This document shows positions 44,644 to 56,861 of a DNA stretch of 64,000 bases, piece after piece (within the stretch, counting starts at the first letter, position 1; the number at the start of each line of letters is the position of its first letter). The notes below the pieces were generated by a model. It did not search any database and was not told the origin of the DNA. It saw nothing but the letters and a program-made list of their open reading frames with translations. The stretch is taken from the NCBI GenBank assembly GCA_029717555.1, contig JAMDHS010000008.1, positions 310,001 through 374,000 of the forward strand. The letters are read 5' to 3'. The position numbers were made by a program, and so were the translations under genes. The DNA is from Peribolospora baueri. Taxonomy: Eukaryota > Basidiomycota > Peribolosporomycetes > Peribolosporales > Peribolosporaceae.

Positions 44644-47600
44644 ATGCTCGTCTTCGCCTTTTTTCTTACCTACCTCATCGGAGGACTCACCTTCGTCCCG
44701 CTCGTCCTCGCCTGCGGCATCGCCACGCTTCTTTTTCTCTCTCCGACTGTCGATCATGCCGCCTTTATCGACGGCTCAGCAGGCGGGGATAAAAGCCAGC
44801 GCAGAGACGATGCGTCGGCAGAGGAGAAGGCGGCAGGCGATGGTAACATTCCTCAGGAGAGTAAAGATGCCGCGCTGGCTGCTGCCGAGTCGGCCTCTGG
44901 CTCGTCCAGACCCGTCATCACTGGATGGCTCACCATCAGGCGCACTTACGAGGCCCAGTCAAGCGCTCCGAGCTCCGGGACCGGCTCTGGCGTCGAAGGC
45001 AATGGTAGCGGGGCTACTGGAGCAGGAACCGCGACCACGACGACGACCGCGGCGGGGTCATACATGAACTCGATCTATCGAGGTTTCATGGACTACCGAC
45101 GAGATCGAAACGATGAGCGCCGGCGCTCACAGTCGTCCCACTCCCCCACGCCTTCCGATTCGCCTCTCGCGGCCCGCGCCGACGACGGCAAGGCCTCTCC
45201 TCGCTCGGTCTCACCCGCAGGGCTAAACAAGGGGTCCCCCTCCTCTCTTGTCTCCATCTCTTCCTCCTCGCCCGCCAGGACCGGCGGCGGCCGGGGTCAA
45301 GAGCCGATGAGCTTCCACTGTGTGCTCAAGCCTCCTATCCTCTACCTTTACACGTCTTCCGACCCCCCCTCCTCTTCCTCGCTGTCCATCTCGGCCACTG
45401 ACTGCTACGCAGCAATTGACGTGAGCAGGCACGTGGTCGAGATCTTCCCGCCGGTGGAGTCGGAGGGTGAGATTTTTGCCAAGCGTAATGCTATTCACCT
45501 TTTCGAGGTCGTCGCCTCGGCCGATGGCGGTTTGGAGCCAACTACCAACAGGCGAAGGATGCCCAGCGAGGCGGATGGCAAGGGTGAGGGGCAAATCGGA
45601 CAGCTCGGGGACGGTGGCGGGGGCGAAGCCGACGGAAACGGGACGGCGATGACATCGACAACGCCGCCGACAGGTCCCCGAGACTGGTACCTGTTCGCGC
45701 GCACCAACATGTCCATGGAGGACTGGTATCACGCTCTGCTCAATTGCTCGGCCTCCTCTCCGCTGGTGCGGCCGGCGGAGTCGGTGCTCAACACGGCGTC
45801 GCTCTTCTCGTCCGACGACATGCTCGGCATGCTCACCTCGCTCGACACCCTCTCCGACCCGCTCCCGCTCCGATGGTTCAACGCACTCCTCGGCCGCGTC
45901 TTCTTCTCCGTTTACCGTACCGCCGCCTTGCCCGATTACATCAAGGCTAAGTTGGACAAGAAGCTCAGCAGGGTCAAGACGCCTGGATTCCTCGGTGACG
46001 TCGAGGTCAGGGAGGTTGACATCGGACGGACGAGTCCGCTTTGGAGCAGGCCAATGTTGAAGGAGGCCAGAGCGGACGGGGAAACGAGTATGGAGGTGGG
46101 TAGCTCACGGAAGAGGGCTTTACCGGTTCGATTTGGTTCTCCTGACGCCCCCTATGTTCGCATGGCACTCGCAGGTCGCCGTACACTACGCAGGTTCTTT
46201 CCGTTTAGTCATCTCCACCTCTGTCACCCTCTCCTTGCCCACTGCCCGACTGGGCCTAAAACCATACACGATCCCTCTCGTCCTCTCGGTCACGCTCACC
46301 TCTCTCGAAGGAAACCTCCTCCTGCGCATTAAGCCACCGCCGAGCAACCGCATCTGGTACGGGTTCACCACCATGCCGAAGCTCGGCATGCTCGTCGAGC
46401 CGATCGTGAGCGAGAGGCGTGTACAGTGGGGCGTCGTCACAAGACAGATCGAAGCTCGGCTAAGGGAAGTGCTGCAAGAGTCTATCGTCCTTCCACACAT
46501 GGACGACGTTCCCTTTTTCGATACCGGCCGGTTCGCTCATCGCGGTGGCATTTGGGACGACGCAAGGATGACCGCGAGGACCGCCAGGAAAGAGAAGGAG
46601 AGCGCCGCAGAGATGACCGCATCGGGTCTAGCTGTGGAGGCGGACGTTTACTCGGCAGGCAAGGAAGGCGAGATCGATGCAGTTGTCGTCGCTAGTGGAC
46701 GAGAAGACATCGCTGTCCGTGACAGCCACAAGGATCTTCGACGAGGAGGTACGGAGGCTAGCGGTGTCTCGTTGGCAGCCGTGGACGAGGAAGGCGGAGA
46801 TTCGGATGGGAGCGACGCTGCGTCAAGCCTGGCTGCCCATTTGAAGGGATTCCGAACCTCATCGCCCATGCGACGCGGCGGCGCAGGCTTGAGGAATGTA
46901 CCACCAGATGGAGGGAAGCAACAGAACGACCAGCAACACGAGCGGAAACGGTCGTGGTTTTCTCCGTCCAGGTTCGGAGGCGCAAGCGGAGGCTCCGCGA
47001 GCGGCTCGGCTTCGCCTGTCGGAGGCAGTGGTGCGACGTCCAAGAATGTCGTCTCACTTCCTCCTACGAGGAGCGCTACCAGCCCTGCCACGCCGGCTCC
47101 TCACTCCTTCGGCCAAGACGTGGAAGATGAAGCGGACGGGCATCCCGCAGAGGTAGGATCGAGCGGACTCGAGAGGCAAAAGAGTAGGGGGAGCGCCGGG
47201 GCAAGTATCAGCAGCATCGGTAGCGCCACCAGTGCCGTCAGCGCTCCATCTCAGCAGGAGAGCATTCATCGTGCATCGGATGCGTCTGCTAGTCTGTCGA
47301 TGTCGGTGGGGAACGAAGCCACCACCGAAAGTGGCGAGGGACGCACCGCCGGGGAGCGCAGAGGGAGTATGAGCAGCAAGGGTCGTCGGCTGCCTCCGCC
47401 GCCGCCGATCGTTCTTTCCGAGCCTATGTCCTCGACCGTGTCGGCGTCTCAGGCGGTCGCAGTGACCGAAGGCGAGGCCATGCCGACCCCTACTGGCTCC
47501 GACAGTGTCTCTGGGTCTACATGGGCGTCGCCAGCCCGTGCAGGTCCTGGTGGGCCTGTCTCTCTTGCGCAGAGACCTAAGTTGACTTCAGCTTACTCTA

Positions 47601-49749
47601 CTTCGAGCGTCGACTCGACGCTCGCCGCCACCGTTGCCAGAGACCATCAAGCAGGAGGCGTGGTATCCTCGGAATCAACCTCCACTTCTTCCTCCGCTGG
47701 CACCTCCGTCCGGGACATGTTCGGTCCTCCGCCTAGACGCACCCCTCACACCCCTCACCCCTCTTCTCGTTCTCCTTCCTTTCACTCCGTTCGAAGCTCT
47801 CCCAGTCCCCATGCCGAGGGCAGACAATATGGGAGCGGGGCGCGAAATGGCGGAGAAGAAGGGAACGACGAGACCGCATCGACTTCGTCTTCCTCGACCT
47901 CGTTCCTACTCAGCTCGTGGAACAAGGCCAAGACTTCCACAGCGGACAAACAGGCTATCGCTTCCTCTGTCAACCAGGCTAGGGACGCCGTGAAGCGTTG
48001 GGGGACGAATTGGAACAACAAGAGGCTGGAGAGGAAGGGTTTGGTGGGTACCGCTGGAGACAATGGTCGGAGAGTCTGGAGTGGCGAAAGAGCGAGCGCG
48101 GCTGCCGAGGGGGAAGAGGGTACAGACGAGGGTGAGCAGGAAAGAACGGAGGGTCAAAGGAGCGTATCGGACGCGCCGTCGCTGGGCCGCAGATTGATCG
48201 GCGGCGCAAGCCCTCCGGACCCGGGAAGCATGGGCGTCGGCCTGAGTCTTTCGGTTTCGCCGGACCTGTCTCTGAACGGCAGCGCACGGAGAGCCGGAGC
48301 AGAGCAACAGGGTCAACATCGGAGGCCAAGGACGTTTTCTACGCCTGATCCGTCGCCCGCGAGCGCGGAGAACTCGGAAGGGGGCAGCTCGGGGAGCGCG
48401 GGGAGTGCCGGGTCAGGTGGGAAGATGGATTACAGGGGCTATAGAGCACAGAAGATGAGGCAAAGAGAGGCGGGCAAGCTAAAGGAGCGACAAAGCCAAG
48501 ACAGTCTCGGTCAAGATACGAGCCGGGACCAAGAGCAGCGTACAAGCGGACAGCCGAGCTTCCCTTCTCGGCCGATGGTCTCTAATTGGGATGCTCGGCC
48601 TCCATTGCTTGCTTCTCCTCCCCGCGCCGTTCGGAAGAGCATCGAGTCTGCTCCCGGCGCCCCCGCGGCACTGCTTGGCTCGCCAGAGATGACGAGGGCC
48701 CCTCTTTCTGCCCCTGGAGAAGAAGTCGGAGACGACGTTGCCACTGTCTCTATCGCCAGTTCGCCTCGAAGTGGCACTGGCTTTGCTCCTTTCACTCCGA
48801 CGACCGCCAAGCCCACGACCGGTCTTTCCTCCAAGGAGGCCACCTTTTTGTCTGGCATTGCGCCGCCGGCTGGTCCGGATGAGTCAGAGCTGAAACGGAG
48901 TGGCTCTGACGCTGGGGCGGCATCCAACTCCGTCCCCGCGACGGAATCGTTGGCAAAGGCCGCGGCCGATCAATCGAACGGCAAGTCAGCCACTCCCCGT
49001 CGTCCCACCTCTTCCTCCTCCCGAAACTTCAAGACAGAGCAGCCCAAAGCGGCTATGATGTCCATCCCTGGCATTCACGCCTCGCACCGCAACGTGCCTC
49101 AGTTTCAGAGTTACTCGCCTCCTGAGCCAGTCCATCCATCCGCCAGCCCGGGATCAGTGCTATGGAAGGGTGTGAGCATGTTTGGCAGGCGTGGACACCA
49201 GGGCCCGGCCGAGGTGGAGAAAGAGGAGGAAGGCAGACCCAGCTCATCTTCCTCTTCCACGCGAAGCAACCATCGCAGCCCGGGGCCGGGACTCGAGGAC
49301 GAGCTTCTATCACCTCGCGACGATGCGGGCGCTCTTCCACAGTGAGTCGTCAAAGCCTTCAACCCTCCCAGTCAAACCCTCAGTTCTACCACCGCGCTTT
49401 CGTCGGCACTCACTCGCTATTCCTGTCATTCCGGTACAGACTGAAAGCCTCACCCAGACCGGAGACTAGAGGTAGGACGGAGTGGGACGCGACCCCACGA
49501 GCATCCACGTTCTCCTCGCATCAAGATAGGGAGGAGCGGCGTTGGGCCGCAGTCACGGAGTCCGATTTAGGAGAAGATCGGCGAGCCATCGCCTCGCCTA
49601 AAGTTCCGCCTCAGGGCCCCGGCGTCCCTCCGGACATGCCTGCTCGTACGCGCGCTGCAGTTTCGCCGTCCAAGAAGACGGACGAGGGCGGCGGCAAAGA
49701 GTTGCCCACACACTTGTTGATGGACCTTGACGGGAATCCTTGGTCGTGA
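44644..49749 (+). CDS. Nvj2/TEX2-like SMP-domain lipid-transfer protein, very long
   Basis: ER membrane-contact-site protein with a tubular SMP lipid-binding domain (Nvj2/TEX2 family). Three exons (44644-46095, 46175-49341, 49440-49749) join in phase to give 1642 aa. The N-terminal membrane anchor is MLVFAFFLTYLIGGLTFVPL. A PH-like region follows (VITGWLTIRRTY, CVLKPPILYLYTSS, IDVSRHVVEIFPPVE, RDWYLFARTNMSMEDWYHAL), then the SMP domain at about residues 385-600 (LPLRWFNALLGRVFFSVYRT, VAVHYAGSFRLVISTSVTLS, NRIWYGFTTMPKLGMLVEPI). The C-terminal about 1000 residues are disordered and Ser/Gly/Pro-rich, with no recognised domain. Yeast Nvj2 is about half as long. The start was placed at the anchor methionine; an in-frame upstream ATG at 44560 would delay the signal anchor by 28 residues. 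Confidence 0.88.
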
Positions 49750-50760
49750 AGCCTTGGCTCGATACGTGTCCGCGTTCCAGGTAAAGAGGAGTTGATGTTT
49801 TGAATTCCGTCTCCAAATCCATCCCTTCTGGCTGTCTTCATTGTTGCATCCTTCATCGGACACATATGTCTTTCCCTTTTCCCCGCTTTCCGTCCTGTCT
49901 TTTCTTCGAGGTTGTTGAGGAAGTCCGGAGCATCAGGGATATGTGTATGTGGCCGAACTCGCTTTTCAACATGCGACTGCAGTGGCTTCCTCACATGCTT
50001 TGATGACATTGTCACATACGAAAGCTGGGACAGCACGGCTGCGTCATAGTAGTGGCAGCACTCTCCTCAATGCAGACTTGAGATACCGTGACCACAAGCC
50101 AGCAACGAGTCATGAAAGTCCCGTGGGCGAGCAGATCAGGCTGCTCTTGTTGCACACTGGCAACGCCATGGTGAAGGTTTGAATATAGTGGAGGCTGAGG
50201 AGGCGGAGTCAGTCTGATGACGGCAGCTTTGTGGATCACAGTGCTCGAAGCGGTGATCACTGTCATAAGCACACCAGCCACGATGACCCTCTCCGCTATC
50301 AGCAACTGTACCTGCACAGTACCTTCTTCAGGGGCAAACTCGAGCGATGGGGGCCCAATCGTTCAGCTGGATTACACAGTGAAATCTGTAGTCACGTATT
50401 CATGCTACTCAATGCCCAGTGCTGCCCAAACGCCGATAGAGAGGACGGCTCTGTACACTCCGCTTGAGTCGCACGTGAGGTTGTCGCGTGGACTGGTAAC
50501 AGAGGCAGAGGGAGCGCGAAAACGAGGTAAGGGAAGGAGTGAAGCTAGCACCGCGCGAGCGAAAGCATTTCTGAAGGTCATAGTTGCTTAGACGCTGTAT
50601 AGGATTCCTTCACTGTGCTCAGCTGAAGGCGCCAGTAGATAAAACGACGTGGATCGAAGAAAGTACGACTAAATGTACTCAAGTTCAAAAAGACTAAGCG
50701 AGCTCCGAGAACGAGTAGGGCTTGAGTATACAAGGCCTTTGTCGGTGCCTCTCCGAAAAA
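49750..50760. other. Intergenic region, Nvj2-like / Cys2-type genes (convergent)
   Basis: About 1 kb between convergent 3' ends. A 124-codon ORF at 50217-50591 has a hydrophobic start but no recognisable family and no clear promoter; I do not call it. Nothing else seen. Confidence 0.45.
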
Positions 50761-52730
50761 TCAAGACAAGAAGCCCTTCAACGCTCCTCCCACGTTGGCA
50801 GTGTCGATCCTGGAAAAGGACAGACGGAGGGAAAGACGACGTGATTAGCTTTGGACGCTCCGCCAGGATCCGGCGATACAGGGCCATGTCGACTCACAAG
50901 AAAGTGTCGTGACCATAAGGCGAATCGACCTCGTAGTATGAGACTCTGTTGTTCCCGTTCATCCTCAGACACTCGGCCAACTCGCGCTGCTGCTCGACAG
51001 GGAAGAGGATGTCGCTCTGGGCGCCGATGACGAGCGTGGGTATGTTGGAGAGGTTGCGCAGGCCTCGTGCCAGGGACGGGATGTAGGTCGACGCGGCGGG
51101 GTGCGTGAGTGTGGAGATGTGGGGGCGGGAGAGAGGCGGCGGTGAAGTCGCTTGGGAGGGATAGGCCGAGAGGGCGACGGCAGGTGGAGATGGCTCAAGT
51201 CGTGGAGAGTGCAGACCTGCCTGACCGGCCTCTTCGAAAGCCGCGCGCCCGTCCCATCTCCGCTGGAGGTCTTGAAGGGAGTCGTCAGACATGTCGAAAA
51301 GGTCCATAGCCTTGGAGATGTAGATGAGAGAGTTGGCATCGTATTTGAGACAGAACGTCTCGCCTTGGTGGTCGAGGTACGTCTCGATAAGGAAGTCTGG
51401 ACAGAGTGCCGGGTCCTCCTCCATATTCGCCTCCGCCCCCGTCTGTGATCCCAAAGCGATCGGCTCCTTCCCAGCGCGACCCCGACGCCGTCGCCCGAAA
51501 CGCTGTTCCCATTCCGGACCGGATCGGTAAGTTATGGTAGCGATCTGACGGGCGAGCTTCATGCCGGTGTGAGGCGGGAGAGAGCCAGGAGCGTAATAAT
51601 TGCCTCGGTTCCAGTTGGGGTCTGCCATCAGGACTGCACCGAGACAAGAGGAGAGGTTGACAGACCGATCAGCACATCAAGCCCGTGCCCTGCCCCGCCT
51701 CGATGAGACGCGACTCACCGCTCCTCTGAGCAAATCTCAGCGCGATGCTCGCTGGGCTGCTCCTGGCAGAGCCGGAAATGCTGACCACCCTCGACACCCT
51801 ATCCGGTTCCAAATGGGCGGCAGCAACGCTCTGCATGCCGCCCATGGAGCTACCGACGCTGGCATAAAGCTTGTCGATGCCGAGGTGGTCGAGAAGAAGG
51901 AACTGCGCTCGAACCATGTCGAAGACGCTGATGATTGGGAACCTCGTTGCGTACGGCTGACCGTCAGAGGGATCGATGGACGAAGGGCCCGTGGAGCCGT
52001 AGCAGCCGCCAAGGACGTTTGTGCAGATGACGAACCACCGGTTCGTATCGATAGCCTTGCCAGGGCCGATGAACTTCTCCCACCATCCTTGCGCCGGATT
52101 CGCCTCGCTGCTCCGGGCGTGGCTCGAGGCGGAGAGGCCAGTATGCAAGAGGATGGCGTTGGAACGGCCAGCGTTGAGCTGTCCCCACGTCTCGTACGCG
52201 ATGTCGAAACAGGGAAGCGTGCCACCGTAGTCGAGGGGAAAGGGGTGCGGGTGATGGAATGTCTCATAGCCGGAGACGACCTTGGAGTACGCTGGCTCTG
52301 GGCCTGTCTCGTCGTCCGGAGCTGCCACCGTCGTGTTCGTCTCGGACGAAGGAGCGGTCCTGTGCAAAGGGCCAGGTTCCGACGACGGGCCGGCCAGCAC
52401 CCCTCGTTCCCTCCGCAATCTCTCCGCCCTGCGTTCGTTGGCGTCCAGACAAGGGAAGGACAAACTCGGGTTTGAACCGCCTGGTCTTCGCTCCCCCGCT
52501 CCGGCCTCGGTAGCAAGCCGCTGCTTCGGCCTTGCTCGCGGCGACTGAGAACATGACGGCGGCGGCGGAATGGGGTGGTGGTGGTGAGGGTGCTCCACTC
52601 GTGCGTCCGCGATGGTCGACGAGGAGGGTTTGCCTTGGCTCGCAGAAGTGAAGATGCGTCGAGACGACGGGGGATGTCGCAAGGCAGAGCGAGTGACGCC
52701 CCAGAAGAGGCGAGGCGGCGGCGCGGCCAT
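50761..52730 (-). CDS. Serine O-acetyltransferase of the Cys2/homoserine acetyltransferase fold, mitochondrial
   Basis: Alpha/beta-hydrolase acyltransferase of the MetX/HAT family. The best fit is the fungal Cys2/CysA branch, which acylates L-serine for cysteine synthesis, rather than Met2. Exons join in phase. The N-terminus [20 protein letters not shown] is Arg-rich without acids, like a mitochondrial presequence, and is followed by a His/Pro-rich linker. Catalytic parts: nucleophile elbow [12 protein letters not shown], Asp in [16 protein letters not shown], His in SPYGHDTFL. Branch-typical segments are [20 protein letters not shown] and [20 protein letters not shown]. The last exon gives [15 protein letters not shown]. 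Reading it as Met2 (homoserine) is possible, but VGSSMGG and the lid sequence favour serine. Divergent with the hydroxylase gene, 425 bases away. Confidence 0.85.
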
Positions 52731-53155
52731 GGTCTGCGGAGTGGCAAAGAAAGGTGGGTTGGAGGAGAAGGGAAGAGAGTGCTAAAGCGATAAATGTCGT
52801 CAGTTCCGGAAACAAGTGAAAAGACATATATTTCTCTCCGTTCCCCCTCTTCCTCCCACCACCACTTCATCCATCCTCGACCTTCGTCCCGGCCGAACGA
52901 CGATAACGCAAGATGGAAATCCGTCGTGACGCCGGATGGCGTGCTCGTCGGCCAATCGGAGAACGACGGCGCTCAGCGGATGACCAAGCATGACATAATC
53001 ATAACTGCGTTGGTGCACGTGATATTTTTCACGTGGCACTGGTTCCTCGCGTACTGCGGCGATCTGCATGATAAAAGACCCCAAGGAGCATCGGGGGCCA
53101 TTCACGCGCAAGCGCGGAGCCTGGCAAGTTTTATTAAAGAGCGCCGCTGACAGGG
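52731..53155. other. Divergent promoter, Cys2-type gene / hydroxylase
   Basis: Shared upstream region; no separate gene seen. ORFs here are antisense continuations of the flanking frames. Confidence 0.45.
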
Positions 53156-54836
53156 ATGGAGGTGCACGGATCTACCCACTCGACGAACCGCCACCACAGA
53201 GACAGAGAGGCTCCATACATGACCACTCAAGCGCAACACGCCCGCGTGCTCGACGTGAACGGCCACGTCGACCAGTCCGCGCCCTCGCCAGCCGAGACGA
53301 TGAAAAAGAAGGTAGTCTCTGAGACGCAGACTGACAACGGTGCCCCAGACTTTTATGGCCCACGCCCAAAGACCACCTGGCATCTCAAGCCAAAGTACGG
53401 CCTCCTCGAGTGGCTCATGTCCATTGACATCGGCTCCCCCGAGACGTACATGAAGAGGCCAGATTTGGCGGTCGGTGAGCCGCCTCAGCACCCTGCGTGG
53501 CGTGAGACGGTCTTCATCACCAGCTGGGCCCTTGCGCCCCTCGCATTTCACGAACTGGTATCCAGGTTCCTTCTGAGTACGTATTTACGTTCTTATTTTG
53601 AGGAGGGTGGTGCGACTTAGCATCTCTCCGCTGACGCTTTGTGCTTATTTTTATCCAATAATGCTTGCAGAAGACAAGCCCCTTCCGCTCTCTGTCGCCG
53701 TCGTGATGTACACACTATTCTTCATCGGGTTCATGCTCAATGTGGTGCGTTACTCGTCGCTGAAATGGCAGTATTTTCCACCAAATGTGCGACTGACTGG
53801 ACCTCCGCGCCATTGCCCATCGCCTCTCGTCCAGGTTCGCCGTCTTCATCACTATCAAGCCAAGTATGGCGTGTTCGACCAGGCCAAGCGAGGCCGAGAT
53901 ATGGTGTCGGATCGCGACTACAAGCGGCTCGCGCTCGGTGTTCTCTTCGCCCTCTTCGTCCGCGCATTTGGACCCTTTCTCCTTCGATGGGATGTTCAGG
54001 CTCAGAAGAGCCCGCTCAGCCAGTTGCGCCCTGTTACCCCCGTCCTCATGGGCGTGTGGCTCATTGCGCTCGATTAGTGAGTTTTGTCCACTTCCTCATA
54101 TGGAGATGTCAGACGCTGATCGCTCCCCTCTATCACCTTCAGCTTTTTTTACTGCTACCACCGCACTTGCCACCAAATTGACGCTCTCTGGTGGGTCCAC
54201 CGTCACCATCACACCACCAAACACCCCACGCCGATGCAAAGCATTCTGTCGGAGGATGTGCAGGAGGCGCTCGAGGTGATCATCATCCCTTGCCTGGCCA
54301 CGTTCACCGTGCCCTACGTCAACTTCGCGGAGTTGTGGATGACCGGATATTTCCTGTGAGTCGACGTCGCTTGGCCCGTCCGTCAATAACCCAGACTGAT
54401 ATAGACGGTCTCACTCCTTCGCGGTACGGCTATGCAGGATCTACGTCGAAGTGTTCGGCCACTCCGGCATCCGCGCCGAATTCGTCCACCCGTTCCTCGG
54501 CGATATTCTGAAGCCCTTGGGCATGGAGCTTATCGTGGAGGGTGAGTCAAATGGATTCGGTTCTCGTTGTGGCCGCTCGTGCTTCTTTCTGATGAAAAGC
54601 TTTGTTTCTCGCTCACGCCTTTGCTGCCCGCAGACCACGACCTTCACCACAGGTACGGCCGCAGCGGCCAAAACTACGGCAAGCAGACGAGGATCTTCGA
54701 CAAGTGAGTCCGGCTGTTCCCTCCCTCTCTCCGTCCCTCCTCGTCACTGACCTCTTGTCGCTCCACGTCCTCTGCCCCTCGGCCATTAAGGATATTCGGA
54801 ACGATCTCTCCTCGCGTCGAATGCCGACCGACCTAG
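53156..54836 (+). CDS. Fatty-acid hydroxylase/sterol desaturase family membrane enzyme
   Basis: Integral membrane di-iron enzyme of the fatty acid hydroxylase superfamily (ERG3/ERG25/SUR2 kin), expected in the ER. Multi-exon. The first in-frame ATG is 53156; a second at 53219 (MTTQAQHARVLDVNG) is equally possible. Helices: WALAPLAFHELVSRFLL, LSVAVVMYTLFFIGFMLNVV, LALGVLFALFVRAFGPFLL, LMGVWLIALDYFFYCY. The three His boxes are all present: HRTCH, HRHHH (in WWVHRHHHTTKHPTP) and HDLHH near the C-terminus (VEDHDLHHRYGRSGQNYGK). The last exon ends IFGTISPRVECRPT. It does not closely resemble ERG3, ERG25 or SUR2 in the parts I can compare, so the substrate (sterol, sphingolipid or other) is open. 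Confidence 0.85.
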
Positions 54837-55968
54837 GCTGGTCGGCTCAGGTAGGGTAGAATCGGTTCGCTCACTGAGACGGACGCATGGACGGGCTGTT
54901 GTTGATCAATATGTAGCATGATAGACACGAGGTCTTGGGGAAATCTCTTTGTACGACCAGATCGGATCGGATCGCAATGTCCCCGGAAGAGGTTGTCCAT
55001 ACCGTACGTGGGCATGTTCGTAGCATCGTACTCCAATGGAGTTTTTATTTCATCGCTTTCGTTCCTTGAGGGACCGTCCTTGGAGATGGCACTAGCAGTG
55101 AGCAGACCGTTCTCAGGCGGGCATGTGATTTGTCGATCCGTGTCTGAAGATCTGCCAGGCTGGGTCGATGCAGGAGAAGGCCGGCCCGGAGCAGGGCGTC
55201 CATCGTCCTTCGCTCTCTCTCCATCCCATCGTCTCGAGCGAAAAAGCAACGCGACGCACATGATAGACGGGGGCGATAGTGGCGCGTATGCACGGGCGCG
55301 TGCGCCGTGTTGTGTGCCTGTCCCCAGCGTACCAGCCAAAAATGACGGCGCGTGAAAATGGCCACTGGACCACCGGAGAAGAAAAGCAAACGTGGTCGTC
55401 CACACATTGGTCCTCTAAGGTGCACGAATTGGAAATGACATGAAATGGACTTTGGGGGTAGAGCGCAGAACCTGAGCGAGGACCGTTCTATCGGCTCCGA
55501 GTAGAGTACAAGAGGCGTAGATAGGTCTTGTATCGAGTAGGGGACAGGATAATGGTAGTGCTCCGGCTTCGTACATATGTCGAGCGACCATTCTCGTCCA
55601 CATCTCGCTCATATGAGCAGCAAGCTCCGTAAAAAGTAGACGCTGCCCAAGCTGTCCTGTTATGAAGCTGGGTTGATCAAAGTCATCATAACCTTAGGGT
55701 CGATTGCCGTCGGCGTCACGGACAGCCCCTGCCCTGGCGCCAGTCGTTTGACACATTCAGCCATGACCACCATCCGCATCGTCGTCGTTATTTGATGGGC
55801 TTGTTCGCCCGCCTCTGTTCAACATAGTCGTACCGAGACCCTCTGGCATGACCTGGGCGCCCCCGCCGTCCTTTCGGGCCTTGCAATCTTTCCTCCTCGC
55901 CGTAAAAGATGTGCGGCCGACTCGATTGAGCTGAAGAGACGGGCATCTATCATTCGCGCTGCGCTCCA
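54837..55968. other. Intergenic region, hydroxylase / RING-ankyrin gene (convergent)
   Basis: About 1.1 kb; no supportable gene. Overlapping ORFs near 54833-55425 on both strands have no motif and no consistent codon pattern. Confidence 0.45.
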
Positions 55969-56861
55969 TTAGGATGCGAGCAAATGGACGACCTTCTCGG
56001 CGCCAACGACTCTCGCCGCCTCCAATGGGGTCCACCCTTGTTCGTCCCTGATGTCCTTCGAAGCTCCGCGCTCGAGAAGGAACCTCGCCCCTTCCGCATC
56101 GTCGTTCATGGCACACACGTGCAACGCCGTCTGACCCGCCGCTCCGACGGCATTAACGCCGAGATCGGCGTGGTTGGCGAGGAGTTCTTCAGCCTCGACG
56201 AGGTTGGACTGAGCCATCAGGCTTTGGAAGGTGCGTTGAAGACGGATGTGCGGGTGCGAGTCGAGATAGAGCTCTTCGTCCTGAGATGCGAAACAGGCGA
56301 TGAGGAGACGGAGAAGATGGGAAAAGATCAGCTCAGCTCGGGCGAGTCAGTCAAATAAAACGAAACCCGTCCGAGGCGTGAGATCTTCGATGGCAATGGT
56401 CGGGCTAGACTTAATGCCTGGAGAGGGGAAGGACCAACGAAGACGCTCACAATCTCCTCGCCCAAGTCAAACCCCTCCGTCCATCCACCCTCATTCCTCA
56501 CATCAACGACCAGTTTCCCTTCCTCGTCCAAGACGCTCTGATCGCACCCAGGACAACGCGACCTCTCCTCTCGGTCTGGGAGGGACTTGAAGTGCTCGAC
56601 GATGCAGGACCAGTGAAAGTGGTGGCCGTGCCGTGGCCTGGAAGATGACGTTGCAGAGCTGGGGCCCGCTCCTTCGGCGCCCCCACACCTGAGCTCAACA
56701 TCGTCTATGATGTATGCCGGCTCACCCTCGTCTTCCACGTCCTCTTCCACATCCTCGTCCTCTACACGCGAAGGAATGAGAAGAGACTCGTAGCAGAGCG
56801 CGCAGACGTTGTGTGTACGTGACGCCTCTGTGGAGCTGCCGGCGGCCGTTGCGAGGGACAT
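55969..56861 (-). CDS. RING-type zinc finger plus ankyrin repeat protein
   Basis: Putative E3 ubiquitin ligase. Exon 1 (56861 to about 56450) starts MSLATAAGSSTEASRTHNVC and has a RING-like finger: CALC, a long acidic insertion of about 50 residues, HGHHFHWSC, and RCPGC. The ligand that is Cys in the usual C-x-H-x-F-H-x-x-C stretch is His here. Exon 2 (about 56350-55969) is joined in phase through the intron before LIFSHLLRLLIACFASQDEE and carries about two ankyrin repeats: GQTALHVCAMNDDAEGARFL and GWTPLEAARVVGAEKVVHLL. The reading frame is open upstream to an ATG at 57179, adding a hydrophobic segment (MLIVTLMLIVFLTATDSLL); I prefer 56861 because the gap to divergent ARL1 is otherwise only 154 bases, but this is not settled. 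Confidence 0.68.

Noticed and set aside
50217-50591. 124-codon plus-strand ORF with hydrophobic start
   Set aside because: No known family, no neighbouring exon, and no clear promoter; kept as intergenic.
50761-52730. Calling this gene MET2 (homoserine O-acetyltransferase)
   Set aside because: The fold is shared, but the mitochondrial-type N-terminus, VGSSMGGMQ elbow and the [16 protein letters not shown] segment fit the serine-acylating Cys2 branch better; left as family-level call without a symbol.
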